This document shows positions 27,046 through 39,739 of a stretch of 64,000 bases of DNA, one piece after another. Position numbers and translations under genes: made by a program. Within the stretch, counting starts at the first letter, position 1, and every line of letters starts with the position of its first letter. A model generated the notes under the pieces. The model searched no databases. It was not told the DNA's origin and was given only the letters and a program-made list of their open reading frames with translations. The stretch comes from Ophiodon elongatus (Eukaryota > Chordata > Actinopteri > Perciformes > Hexagrammidae): assembly GCA_016806645.1 (NCBI GenBank), contig JACSYO010001856.1:4085501-4149500 (forward strand). The letters run 5' to 3'.

Positions 27046-27330
27046 AAGGAAGGAAGGAAGGAAGGAAGAGAGGAAGGAAGGAAGGAAGAAAGGAACAGAA
27101 AAAGAAGGAGGGAGGAAGAAAGAAAGAAAGAGAGGAAGGATGGATGGAAAGAAAGAAAGAAAGAGGCACAGAAAGAGAAGGAGGGAGGGAGGAAGTGAGG
27201 GAGGGAGAAATAGAAATTCCAAAACAGAGGGAGGGAGGTGGGAGAAAGAAAGAGAGGAATGAAGGAAAAAAGAAAGAAAGACAGAGATACAGAAACAGAA
27301 GGAGGGAGGGAGGAAGAAAGGAATGGGAAG
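27046..27330. repeat. Long polypurine GGAA/GAAA/GGGA tract
   Basis: About 285 bp made nearly only of A and G on the plus strand, with GGAA, GAAA, AGAA and GGGA tetranucleotide blocks and few C/T interruptions. It accounts for the long Ser/Pro/Phe-rich open frames on the minus strand and the Glu/Arg/Lys-rich ones on the plus strand, which are therefore not genes. Confidence 0.95.
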
Positions 27331-27495
27331 TGCCAGAGAGAAACATTTTATGGTCAGCTGTCCAATATTATTCAGCCATGAAATCCTTACTGTGGGAAAT
27401 ATGGACATTTCATACACCTATGAGCAGTAGTGAAGTATCCCTGCTCTGATGTTCACACACACCGCAGAGAGACAGTTCAGCCTGAGACCAGATGG

Positions 27496-27497
<2 letters not shown>

Positions 27498-27532
<35 letters not shown>
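27498..27532. repeat. (CA)n microsatellite
   Basis: About 17 uninterrupted CA units. Confidence 0.97.
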
Positions 27533-27534
<2 letters not shown>

Positions 27535-30490
27535 TGACTGATGAGGCTGTGGCGCTGGTTCATTTTTAGGGGTTTCGCGTGTCTGGACGCCACACAGCCG
27601 GTGGCAGGCCGGTTCCAGCGGCAGGTGAGTGTCCGGATGCATAATTAACAGGCCGGTTAGGCACCTGACAGCCTCAGAGGTCACGGTGTCCTCTCCATTA
27701 GCCGGGCGCCAATCAGCCTCTGGATCACCTGAGCACGTCCTTGTCCCAACAGCAGATTGCCCAGAGGACATCAGTCACATTATACAGCCCAATCAGCGGC
27801 CGGGACTCACACAAAGGCCTGAGCCGAGACAGCTAGAGATAGAGTACAGGGGTGATGTCTCCCAAATGAAGCCGAGCTGCCAGTCAGGGCACATGGGGGA
27901 CAAGACAAAGCACACCCTGCACAAGGATACGACCTTCCACACGCAGACGCATTCCTCCATTGGCACTCATCAAAACAGCAGGCCGACGGACACGTACGGA
28001 TTCCGCCCGACTGGTTTCTTTACTCGACGCTGGATATATTCATATGACTCTTTAATCGGATTTGCAGCAGTAATTCCACTGATGGGCGCAAATGTGTTTC
28101 TTTTAAATGTCAGTCCCTCGCAGGTCAGTGTAATTGTGTTTCTGAAAATGCCACAGCGGGTGTCACCGGCTTTAATTTATCTTGGAGGTTTTGTGGCATT
28201 TTGTTGAGGTGTGTTGAATAACATCAAACATCGATGAAAAAAAATGAAAAGATTACATGAACTTTTGTTTGAAGACCTTGGCCGTGCCGCTCTGCCTGTG
28301 TCCGAGCGATAGGATTTTAAAGCGGGAGCCGGCGCCTCTGTCATCACAGCCGAATAAGTCCTGCAGTATTACTAAATACTAAGATCCGCAATACCTCGGG
28401 TCTGATGGAAGCTCTAAAGCTACTTCAGACCGCTCACCAAACAAACCATTTGTTCCCACTCAGACTCCAGCTCTAAATCTCTGGGCTCCCATTGACCTGG
28501 AACTGGGCCTCAACACAATACTGAAAGACTCCTTTGAGAGGGCCAGTGCGACAGGCAGGGGTAGGAGGGGTTTGAGGGCAGGGAAGCCGGGCTGGGGTAC
28601 TGCGAGTAGAGGGTCCCTTAGCTCTTGTTTCCCAGCTTAGAGGGATGGGCCCAGGGAGATGAAAGACCCTCAGACTCTGTGTATTGAGCTCCGGACAGGT
28701 CTCACAAAACTAGATGTGGTAACACAGGGCCTCCTTCAAGGCCGCGGAATGACTGCTTTCAATTGGCAGGCCTATTGTCTTTCTTTAGAAAGCCGCCGTT
28801 TGACTTCTGATCGGTGACAATGCAGTGGATATGTGGTATTGTTGTGGCTCAATTGAAGGCTTCATTTGGGAGGTTTGAAGCTGCGGTGAGATTACAAATT
28901 CAACTTTTGGCCCTTTTCATGCTGGATCGAGTTCAACTGACGGAACGAAAAGATTCACATTTCACATTTTTTATGTCATTTAAGAGGCACATTTTCTTAA
29001 AACTTAAGGTGATCTCATAAAGGCCCCAGTTTTACGAACCAACAGCTGTGATCAAAGTTTAAACAGCTTTATCGGTACCTTAGCAAAGGGGGGAATTTTG
29101 CAGCTGGCCTCATTTCAGACGGAACTCTGGCAAAACAAGCCGAGTTATATTGTGTTTTCTTGTTCCTTAACAGATTCTCTGCACCTTTTGCTACAGGGGG
29201 GTAAACAACCAGGCTAACACGACACTGTTCTTGATGCTGCTGCTGTAGCTAGAGCTATACCAGCATGCTACTAAAATATTTGTGAGATTTACTTTTGCAC
29301 ATTACCTTTAGCTGTAGAAAGTATTCACCCCGGTGGAGTGATACACCTACATTTACATACCTGAGACAGATTTTTCCAAAATGCTGTTTAAAGATAAAAA
29401 CTGAGAGCACCTATGTCGTGTTTAAGAGTGAACGGATGTTTAATCTTTCTCAGAGACACGTGCTCTGTGGTGGTAATAGTAAGACCAAACCGTTCTGCCA
29501 CATCTAAATATTTAAGTGACCACCAATATAGCAACGCCTCAGGTAACATGCACGTGAATCAGAACCACTGCTTCGTACTCATTCAGTTGTCTGAAAACAA
29601 AGAAACAGAAACCTGCCAAAACTCAAGAGAGGAGAATCTGTTGTGTCTGCCCCACTCTTTACCTGTTGTTTGACACTCAAAGAGGAGATAGAGATATTTA
29701 TGACCTGAAAATCATTTTCGTGTCATTTTCGCACGTAAACTGTGTTTTTCAGATTTATCCGCCTTTCTGTGGCTGCGCTTTGGATCCTTTCTCCTTTGAA
29801 GGCTTTTGAAACGCTCATCTTTCAGCGAGTAACAACAGTAACAACATCACAATGTGACACCCCCATTATGTATCCGCACCTTTGTTGCGGCAGACAAATC
29901 CATTCTGGACATGTCAATGCCCGCATAAGCAAAATCATCACTTTGAGTAACAAAGGAGAGAGGACCACACAACCTCTCTGGCCCCTCTGGCCTAGTTTCC
30001 CTTGGCTTTCTCAGCCAAGAGCTCCTCATAGAGCTCTGCCCACGCTCCCATCCTACTTGTCTGTCAGCTCGCTGAGATGTGGAGGTTTTGTTTTTAGTTT
30101 GAAAGTGTCTTTAATCCTCTCACAAGTCTGAAAGCAGTTGGCTGGTCGGTCTTGATCATGTGACGAAGGGTCTTTTTGTTCCCCTTTGAAGATATAGATG
30201 TGGATTAATGGTGAGCGCAGCCATAGAGCTTAGCAGTTTAAATGTATGTAGAGAGGCTGTTCTAAAGGAAAGATATGCTTTGCTATAGACCATATATTTG
30301 CATGATAAAATGATGTTTTGATCTGTTGATTGAGATGTGGATGTGAAGCAAATTGCATGCAGAAACGCTCGGTGTGACGATTCTCTCTCATAGTTCAGGA
30401 CCTCATTGGAGTTGAGGGAATTAAAGACTGAAGGAATAAAGGCATCAGTTAACCAAGTTTAGATGTCGTCACTTATTCATACAGTCTGAC

Positions 30491-30493
30491 GCA

Positions 30494-30537
<44 letters not shown>
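30491..30537. repeat. (CA)n microsatellite
   Basis: GCACGCGCAC followed by about 19 CA units. Confidence 0.97.
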
Positions 30538-31600
30538 AATTAGTTGCATTGGCCTTTGCTATTAACATTCCAATGAGGGGAACTGTCAGTCTGAGAGGGA
30601 TGATCTTCTGTCTCAAGAGAAACCGCACACACAGAAAGGCCGACACATGAATTCACAAATGAAAAAAAGAAGACGAGCAGAGAAATGGCTAAAAAAGCAT
30701 GCAAATACTCTGAGACTGACACACGTTAAAGCACAACCTTCCTTGATATCAGCGATTGGAGAACTAATGGGATAAAAGAATAACTTTGGCCTACATGAAT
30801 TTGATTAGGCTGATTTATGCTCAGCAAGTGAAAAGATGGAACCGCTGAGAAAGCATGTTAATTATGTGGTCAAAATTATATCAGACATCGATAAGACATT
30901 TGCATCATATTTAATCTATCAATTCAGTGAGAACAACAGTCTTGTCAAGCCCAAAGACAACGAGGCTTTCCATGGTTGTACAAGCATGGATTCTGCAAAA
31001 CCACATGGTGAATTAGTTCCATGGTACTTCCACCTCAGCAAAACAACTTGAAAACAATTTCAAGAGTCCAACTTTCGACCATAATATAATATCCGACAGT
31101 GGTCACGACGTGAGGTGAAAGGTGTATACAAACGGTTTGAAAACAGGCCGTTTGGCCTGCTCCTCAACAGCAGCAGTGGTGGTAGTGGCACACAGCTCTT
31201 GGAGGCAATTATGGTACTTTAAAACCTCTAGAACCTGATCCTTCTCGGGGTCATAACTCGGATAAATCTCGAGTAAACATCCATAAAACCTTGCAAAAAG
31301 ACGCTCATTATGAATTTAGAACTTGCCTGAGAATTTTGTGGGAGTGGGAGGGGGACTGTAGTTCATCAGTAACTACTTCGTTTAGTTAGAGTGAAACTTT
31401 TAGTGAATTAAATGTACGTGGTGGAATAATTTATCCTCCGTCATAAAACAGTGACTTTCTCGGCCTCCTGAGAAACACCTTCATCAGCTGTGTTTTGTCA
31501 CACAGTAGCACCGATGTACTTCCTCCACAACAACACTTCCCCCGCTACCCACTACCTTTGTGATCTGTGAGATGACTGTAGAATTGCTCATTTATTTCTT

Positions 31601-31655
31601 TGCGTGTGCGTGTGCGTGTGCGTGTGCGTGTGCGTGTGCGTGTGCGTGTGTGTGT
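31601..31655. repeat. (GTGTGC)n microsatellite
   Basis: About eight GTGTGC/GCGTGT hexamer units with alternating purine and pyrimidine throughout. They generate the Arg-Val alternation at the start of the overlapping open frame. Confidence 0.95.
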
Positions 31656-31679
31656 TCTGCTGAATATATGTTGTGTCAC

Positions 31680-32130
31680 AGCATCGCCTCCCGGGTCAGG
31701 GCTTTATTTACTGATGGAGTTCGGTGTTGTGTGTAGCGGGAACACCGCCGCCACAGATCACTACGCGACCTTAATTATGTTATCCGTCAACTCCGGGTGT
31801 GTAAATATCCCGGAGAACGTTTCGGGGGGGGAGAGGGGAGGGCCCAGTGGGAAACACGCACGTGCCACAAAAACATACGTCAAGCGCATCCAGTCATTTG
31901 GCTGCCGTCAATCACAATCTATTTTTGCCATCTGGCTCATGTACAGTGAACTTTTTGTTTACTATCTGAGCGTCTCACCAGGGCTCAGACAAAGAAGAGG
32001 GAGGGCGACCAAAGAAGAAAGTCAAATCTCACTGCGAAGGATAAGGGAAGCGGGTGAGATCGAGACAGATAGATACACACCGGGTGAGAAAAAGAGGGGG
32101 GATGGGGGGGGGTGGAAGAATAGACAGTTC
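31680..32130. promoter_or_regulatory. CpG-rich patch, possible distal regulatory element
   Basis: This patch is clearly richer in CpG than its surroundings (CCCGGG, CGCCGCC, CACTACGCG, CCCGGAG, TTTCGGGG, GCACGTGCC). It holds ATTAATTA-like sequence near 31,775 and a TCAATCA site (31908-31914) of PBX/HOX type. It is followed by a GA/G-rich stretch to about 32,120. It could be a distal alternative promoter of the semaphorin gene or an enhancer. No TATA box, splice donor or coding exon can be assigned. Confidence 0.3.
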
Positions 32131-35100
32131 AATCATTGAACAAAGTAGCAGCTTCTCAAGGACTGCTCTAGGCAGAGCAGCTCTGTCACAGATTTAACAT
32201 TTATCACACGCGTACAGTACATGCACAGTCACACACACACACAAACACACACACACACACTTCAGTATGAGTAGGACTTGTCAGACTCGGTGATGTTTAC
32301 CCATAGTGAATATATGAAATATGGAGCATGGCTGTGTCAGGCAGCCTGGAGCACCAGAGCCCGTGTCTGCGGGATAAATAAACGCCCTGTGCTAGAGAGA
32401 GTTCAGGTTTGTTTTCAAAGGACGTTCCAGCCAACACTGTTGTTTTGGCTCTGAGGACCTGCCTGAGCCCATGCTGCAATAATAACTCACTCTTGAGATA
32501 ACTTTCAATACTTTCCCCTCCGCCGTCGAACAGCAAACAAATTTGAGAGCCAAGTGCATGCAGGGGTAACCACAGCGCACGAGCCAGCCGCTGCCCCTTT
32601 AAGAGTCAAGAGTTCAGACCCCGTTTTAATTAAATTCAAGTCATTCGTGATGTATTTCGGGAGTCGACCACTCTGCACTGAGAGAAAAAGTGTGCGGGTT
32701 GAATGCGTTGCATATTTTTGCGTCTCAATAAACACATCATTGCCTAACAAACTACGCTCGACTTCCTGCACATAACTGAAACGGTGTATTTTGTCTTCGT
32801 CCTAATGATGTGTATATTTGTCTCAGTGGCGTGTTCGTTGATCTGGAGCCGGTATTTTAGTGTCACTGGCCTCGCCGCGGTGACAGAGTAATTACCATGT
32901 GTGTGACCCTCTCCCATCCTGCGCTGTCCTGCCTAATTGTGGCTGTCACTGCGACTTCCATTTAGCCCCAGATAAGAAACCGCTGGATGCCGGTACACGC
33001 AGACTTGAGTCCCTTTTCACAGAGGGCACATCAGGAAGATAAATGTGTTTACTAATAACTCTTTCGCAGTCTCCATTCCGGCTGTTTAATGCCTGCTGGC
33101 TGGTGACTCATTCTCATCAGCGCAGGGCAGGCGGAGGTGTGATATTACAGTGGTGTGTAGATTGGTATATATAGCTCGTAATGAAAGACAGCGGCGGAAG
33201 GGTTTTTGTGACATTTTTAAGGGGGAGACAAATTTGGCTCAAAATTATGCACCTATATGCAAAAGACTGTGCCCGTTGTGTCCTCATGCACAGCTGACAA
33301 CATACACGGCACTGATAATAGGGCCATGCGTGTCTGTGTGTATATGTGTGTGTGGATAATGTGATGGATAATGAGTCGCCTGACTATCTATTTGCTCATC
33401 ATGAGTGTGACCTAACAGCAAAGTGTGCCATTAAACCTTAGGATTATATAAAGAGCCTTACATAAAGCCTGGATCCAGCTAAAAATAAAGAACCCAGCAG
33501 CCTTAACCCTATATATAGGTCTGCCGGTGAATTATTCAATACAAGTGAAGTCTGACAAAAAAAATAAAAAACACAAATTTACGCAACAACTCAACTCGAG
33601 TACCCTGCTTGCCTCCCTGCTGAGATTTGAGGTCACCACTGTAAAGTGGTTTGAGCAAAGTTTGCAGCTGTAGTTTTTAGTAGGCAGTAAAAGGCAGGGA
33701 GAGGTGAAACAGAGCGGCAGATAAGCAGGTAAGCCTGGCTGTGAAAGAGAGATAAAAACACAGATTCATGTTTTGTTTTCATTTTTCCGTTTGGTGCACG
33801 TTGCTCCAAGTAAAGATTTAACCGTTGGTGGCTGCGTGTGATGCCGCTGATACGAGAACCCTTTGCAACCCACACCAAGACCCCATGTGTTGCGTGGGAC
33901 AATAAAGTATGCAAGAGCAATTCGAAAAATTCGTCTTCAGAGAAACGGACAACAGCGGAGGGAGATGTGTGCTCGCAAGGTAACTGCTTGACCTTGCTGC
34001 ACTGTGGGAGAATTCATCAGCCGTTGGCATTTTCTCAGCGTGAGCTTTCTTTTATGCAAACATGAAGCAGTGCCCACAGCACAGCACGCCACCCAATAAT
34101 GTTGGCTCACAAACACACACAGACACACACTGGAGACCAATCATTACATGTGCATCTGTACATGTGAACACAAGCTGACTTTCTACACACACATATGCAA
34201 ATGTTGCAACACTTAGAGGCAAATGAGAGAATGGCGCTCCTTTTTCCCACGCCTTGTTTTTGTTTTTCATTCAGCCACAGCTGATGGACATTCTCGGTAA
34301 GTCTTCCCAAACTGGCTTCACAAACACCAGGACCGGGATTCCAGGGCACAAAACAGCAGGAAACTGCACGACCACACCGCACTGATGGGACAACAGCTCG
34401 AAGGTGGTTTTGTGCATGGGTTTAAACATTTGTTTTTGTGAACTGTAAGCTGACCCTGGATCTGTGTCCCATACCCAGAGGAGAGCTGATGGATGGGATC
34501 AGTGGAAGACCACTTGGCCAAACTTAAAAGCCCTCTCTCTGGGACCCTGGTGGGTCTGTTTGACTCTGTTTGGACGGACAGTATGAGTGTTTGTCTCCGC
34601 GTGAGTGAGTGTTTTGTGTGCATGCTAAGATCCTGGCATGAGTTTCTTTAAACCAACGATTGAGGATATAGAGAGATTTTTTTTTTGTTCTGGTTTGTGC
34701 AAATGAGACATCCGGGGGAGAGTCTGAGAAGGAGCAGCAACGGTTCTCTTCTTCTCTCGATGTGAGTGACTCTGCAGGTAATGTTTGGCATGCGCTTGAT
34801 AATTCATAAAGGGATCATACTAAAGGTCTTGACACAGCAAAGGGAAACAACCCTTTGATGTCGTAGATTGAACTTATTCACTACAGTAGCAGCATGAATT
34901 GCAAGCCTAAAGACCTTTACACACTGATTATTTTTTTTCCATGTGATTAATTTGCACGTCCATATATTTTTTTGAACTGTTGTTTTTGTAACGAGTAGCC
35001 CACTCTCAAAAAGAAAGAAAACCATAAATGGTGAAAAAGTGGCTTAGTTTTTTTTTTTAGTGAGGGTGATTTTTCTCAGTTTTCGCACTGTGAATAAAAG

Positions 35101-35247
35101 GTATCACGTTGTGTGAAACGGATATATTGAATATGTACACCCTATTGTACGACAACACAGAGGCTCTGTGGTCCGAACCAAGACGGCAAAATTTATTACT
35201 CCAATCAACCTTAACAAAGGCAGAGCACGACTAGTTCCACTCCTTTT

Positions 35248-35280
35248 GTTCCTTCCTTTCACAAACGGAAAGGAAGGAAC
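35248..35280. repeat. Perfect inverted repeat (13-bp stem, 7-nt loop)
   Basis: GTTCCTTCCTTTC (35248-35260) and GAAAGGAAGGAAC (35268-35280) are exact reverse complements around a 7-base loop. One arm is all pyrimidine apart from its first base and the other all purine apart from its last. A further T-A and two G-U type pairings would extend the RNA form outward. Confidence 0.85.
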
Positions 35281-35715
35281 GGACTGGAAACTCAATAAAA
35301 TAGCTTACAGTAGCTCAGGCTATACAACATTTTACTTTAGACAGACTGCCAGCCGCTGCTCTGGGTCAATAGGATCACTGTAGTTGGTCCTCTGCCTGTG
35401 CGGATCTATTCGAACCTTTTGTTGAAAAAGTGTTGCAACTCGCTGCCGTTATGAATAGTTTTAATGCGAAGTATTCACATTTTCGTGTCATGCATTTGGG
35501 AAGGCCACTGGTGTGTAAAGGCCTTAAGTGTCCATTGCTGTATAAAAATCTTACAGCACAAGAGACTTTAGAAGAAAGAGGGGGAAAAAACATTTTGGGA
35601 ACATTTTAGGAACCATAATGGTTAGCCGGGTGGGCAATCCACTGAAAGTTTTCCATCTGGATCTCATCACAGGAAGGCTGAGAGTGGCTTGCTCTTACTG
35701 CGGTGACTGAACTCA

Positions 35716-35782
<67 letters not shown>

Positions 35783-35803
35783 CACGCGCGTGCGCGCATG
35801 CAC
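35716..35803. repeat. (CA)n plus CGCACGCGCG tract, Z-DNA-like
   Basis: About 31 CA units to 35778, then an alternating run of CG, CA and TG steps up to about 35803. Apart from the AAA at 35777-35779 the purine-pyrimidine alternation is nearly continuous over about 85 bp. Confidence 0.93.
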
Positions 35804-37177
35804 GATGACTCATCCTCGACAGGAAAGGGAAGTGGTGTGCAGCTAAAACATGTCTAAATGTCCCTAAAATGAATTGTTGCATCCTAAAAACATACTTTAA
35901 AAGTCCAGCTGACCACACAGGGACATTTCTCTGTCTCATGGCTCCACTGATATTCAGTTCGCCTGGCATTGGATAACACGCAACTGGCAGGCAAGCGCTT
36001 CATTCCCACTTCCGTGATAGGAACAGTTATACACTGTCGTTGTAATTAAAATGAAAGATAATGGTGTTACCTCGAGGCTGAAAGAAAACCGCTAAAATCT
36101 GCAGCTCAGGGAAAAGATAGAAAAATTAGATACCACTTTTTTCCTCGTCTCTCAGTCTTTTGGGCAAGTTGTGAGCTTTTACTGTCTCACTACATCCTTC
36201 AACCTTCTTTCCTTTCTGCCTCTGGCATTACAGTCAACCTAGATGATTTAAAAACTGGTAAACACACTTGTATCCCTACATCCCACCATACGATAACTGA
36301 AACCATGAGATCCAATGGCTCTGTCTATGTATTGACCCCCTTGGTATACTGGCTCCAGCATATAATTGATCTCAAATATTTTCATGAAAGACTGCAGTTT
36401 ATTTGCTTGAGAAAAATATTCTCTCATAAACATTTTTGGCAGTTTTTCTGTCATGTTTACCATTCTTTAGCTTTTAAACACTAAATTGTAGACATGCACA
36501 CCTACTTACATATACATGTGCGTTCACAATACATACAGAAATTGGCTAAATATAGATTCCACTGTGATCTATAACAGAAACCTTTGTCCCTAGAAAGTAG
36601 GGGGTTGCATCCACAGAGAGGGATAGCTGGAATGAGTGAACATTCATCATGAAGAAATTTGAGAAACGAGAACAAGACAGGTGGAAAACATTCAGAGAAA
36701 AGAACAGGAGGAGAGATGCTCCCCCTCCTCAGCCACAGTGCTACCCAGACTAAAATATAATTGTATAGATCATCAAAGGGCTCCTTCCCACTCACTTCCT
36801 GCTTGCTATAATTAGACCTGTGCTCTCTCTGGCAGCCACCACCAACTTTCGGAACCCTCTCTGCCTTAAGCCGGCACAGACACTGGCCTGGGTTCAGAGT
36901 CTGTGCTTCCTCTCTGAAGGATGAGGACATTTTTTATTTCCAGGAGGGAGCTGTGCGGTAGCATCGCATGCCTCATGCAGCGTTAATCTGGAGTGTGGCA
37001 CCAGCCAGTTGATGGGTACCTCGGGGACCCCAGATCAGCTCTGGACATCAGTCATTAGGAAGGTAGGAGAGCTGTCGAGTGAGGTGGAAAAACACTCAGC
37101 TAACGACCACATGGCCTCAGTCGCACAGACCTGAACCAACAGCCCTGACCCCTCGTAACTCATGCACACATGCACGC

Positions 37178-37183
<6 letters not shown>

Positions 37184-37212
<29 letters not shown>
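37184..37212. repeat. (CA)n microsatellite
   Basis: A short CA run preceded by CATGCACACATGCACGCATACACACATATA-like degenerate CA sequence. Confidence 0.85.
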
Positions 37213-37510
37213 ATCCAGATCCTTAAAGAGGGCATAACAGCCCAACAGTTTGGAAAAGCAACTGTGTGACCTGCAACCGAGCAAATTCCCATGTATCCAG
37301 TGTGACTGCACGTGTGTATGTGTGTGCACGTACGCATGCATGAACTTGTGTGTGACAGAGAGAGGTGGAGTTGAGGCTTTTTTCTATAGAGCGAAAGCAA
37401 ACAGTCCATAAAGAGGCCCTGCCACTCTCCCATTTCAATGTAAATCAGTCTGACTCTGTTAGGGGGTTAAAGAACTCTCTAGGGGCCTGGCGACTACCAC
37501 CGCTGGGGTC

Positions 37511-37534
37511 ACACATGCACATGCACGCACACGC

Positions 37535-37600
<66 letters not shown>
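37511..37600. repeat. (CA)n microsatellite with CG-containing edges
   Basis: CACATGCACATGCACGCACACG leads into about 28 pure CA units, ending in CACGCAAG. Degenerate CA-rich sequence continues to about 37,660. Confidence 0.95.
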
Positions 37601-37601
<1 letters not shown>

Positions 37602-39739
37602 AGCAGAAGCACACAACACACAAATGCACAGGCACAAACATGTGCGTGCACACACGCACGTTCTGAGGCGAGAGGCCCAGATAAAGAGCTCAGAGAGCCT
37701 GTCAGAGTGTCAACTCCCATTAGGCCAAAGGCTGTTGTGTGTGTGTGCAGGCAGGCGTGCTGCTTTTTGCATTTCATTCAGCACACACACACTCTCTTTT
37801 TCTCACACACACACCCTCCCAGAGCCGCCCCGCCTGGCTGACATGCTGTTTCAGACAAGACGCACAAAAGACAACGGATCCCGCCTGAAAAGACAGACAT
37901 CTCCTACATTTCCTACATCACACACAGCGGGGAGAAAATAAAGAGAGAAAACAAAACAAGCACTAAATGATTTTAGATGAGCAGAGGTTGCGCCTCTGTG
38001 GAGGTTTTCAAGGATTCTCTACATGATTAACCTCACAAGCAAACAAGAGCGTAAACTTCAACAGCAGCGATGCATTTTAAGTTTCCAGTTCCGAACATCA
38101 GAGTGCAGTGTTTATTTGTCTTGGCGATGTAAACTGTGATGTCATGCATTATTATACAGTAACTGAGTGGAGAGCAGGGACTTAACCACATCTAAGACAG
38201 GGAGGCGGAGGCTTAAAGAGCAGAGAAGTCTCAGAGAGGCTGCGTAACCTCGGTGACCTGCACAATTAGTGCTGCACTCCCTTGGCTGCCTGTGGCCAGC
38301 AAGTTGTGTAAAGTAGGATGGGGCTGTTAGGACACAAACAGAGAAGACAGGAGGGTTGATTTCCTCCCACAGAGTCTCCAGAAGCACATTACAACCTGAA
38401 GAGGAGGGGTAAGCATGCCAACAACCGCCTAGAGATGAAAAGAAAGATGAAGAAAGAGAGCGAGAGCAAAGGGGAGAGCCAACCTTTCGAGCCATCAAAA
38501 TTCCTGTAAATAAAGATGCACACACCCCCATGTCTCCAGCTACGTGTGTGCCCTGACTCCTGAGGCAGGTGTGTCAGTGCGTTACAGCCCAAACCATTGG
38601 CATGCTCAGGCAGCAATATCGGCTCAACCCACATAATCAACAGTGTCGATGCCGAACAGGCTAGAATGACTTGAAGTCTCTCTGTGCTGCTCGTTTGTGA
38701 GGATCCCTGGTCTTTAAAGATGGCCCCCCTCGCCTTCAAGTCTTTCATGTCCAGAGTGCAGGCTGACAGCTGTAGCTAAAAACAGTCATCTGAAAACAGC
38801 GTGCGCTTGATCTAGGGGGAACTCCAGCCACCACAAAACATTCATCCCATACCCACACATGGCTAGTCATGCTTCTGACACACATCTCAGTCTGCCTCTC
38901 TTGCCTGTTCAAAAAGCTTGAAACCACAGCCCAAATCCCCCCCCAGGCAAGAGACCGATTCGCAGCACACAGTCAGAATCCTTCTCGTATATGTGCTCAT
39001 TACCGAGTTCACTTTTCACCCACATACATCTTCTCCAAGTCTAGGGATTGGCCGTGCATCAGTCATGGCCCTACGTGTCCACACAGGCTCAGACCGGCGG
39101 GCAAACAGAGAGACAAACACAAAAAACACACGCACACAAATTGCTTATTACGGAACTACCGCTGACTACATGGTTCACATGGGCTCAGCACAATCCATGT
39201 GAATCATTAACTTATCAAGACCCTGAAGGTCTTTAGCGACAAACCCAAGACCCGAGAGGAGAGTTGAGGAGGCCAAGTTTCGCAGCGCTCCCTCACACTG
39301 ATATACTACAAATGAAATATACGTATTTGAAGGTGTTTTTTGCTTTTCAAAACTCTGGCACAGAGATCATAGAGCCTGCAGTAATTAGGTTGGCAAGAGC
39401 TCATATGAAATTTTAAGATATAGCTTTTACATTTTATAATAGGAAAACATTGGCAATTTGGTGGCGTGACCCAAAGTGGGGTTGAATTCTTCTAAGAAAA
39501 CATTATGTACACTTTACAGAAAGTGGTATAGGAGATTTAGGTAAGGTGTATTTCTAGATTGGATATTTTTTTTTATGCCATGTATTTGAATATACCGACA
39601 CATGTCCTTTCCAAAAATGTACCCAGAATTTTTGTTCAAAGTTATTGTACTTTATTAAAAATAAGGACATGAATTCAAATGCTACTTGATGAACAAACTT
39701 ATAATATTTTTACCAACTGCATATAGACGTTAAAATTAT

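Larger units (their letters stand above)
27331..31590. other. Noncoding, with a GC-richer patch at 27.5-28.2 kb
   Basis: After (CA)n at 27.50 kb comes about 700 bp of GC-richer complex sequence. Around 27,640-27,720 it holds TAATTA, CAGGCCGG and AGGTCA-type sites and looks like unique regulatory DNA. A 192-codon plus-strand open frame runs through 27,629-28,207 but shows no domain, repeat or signal that I recognise, and its C-terminal half is plain hydrophobic residues. I do not call it a gene. The rest is AT-rich with (CA)n at 30.50 kb. Confidence 0.55.
32131..39739. other. Noncoding, gene desert with many CA repeats
   Basis: No coding exon was recognised. The stretch includes (CA)n tracts near 32.23, 35.72, 37.18 and 37.53 kb, a perfect hairpin at 35.25 kb and a poly-T run at 34.68 kb. 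Long open frames rich in Cys/Val or His/Thr are readings of the CA repeats. Confidence 0.65.

Noticed and set aside
26905..27449. Long Ser/Pro/Phe- or Glu/Arg/Lys-rich frames on both strands
   Set aside because: They are translations of the polypurine GGAA/GAAA tract.
27629..28207. 192-residue plus-strand open frame, the longest in the window
   Set aside because: No recognisable motif or compositional sign of coding. It runs from GC-rich into AT-rich sequence, and the length is compatible with chance in a GC-rich patch. A protein search with no hits and no transcripts would confirm rejection.
31600..32139. 179-residue frame starting with alternating Arg-Val
   Set aside because: The N-terminal part is the (GTGTGC)n repeat and the rest shows no domain; the CpG-rich DNA under it is better explained as regulatory.
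37511..37660. Cys/Val- and His/Thr-rich frames around CA repeats
   Set aside because: Artefacts of dinucleotide repeats, as at all other CA/GT tracts in the window.
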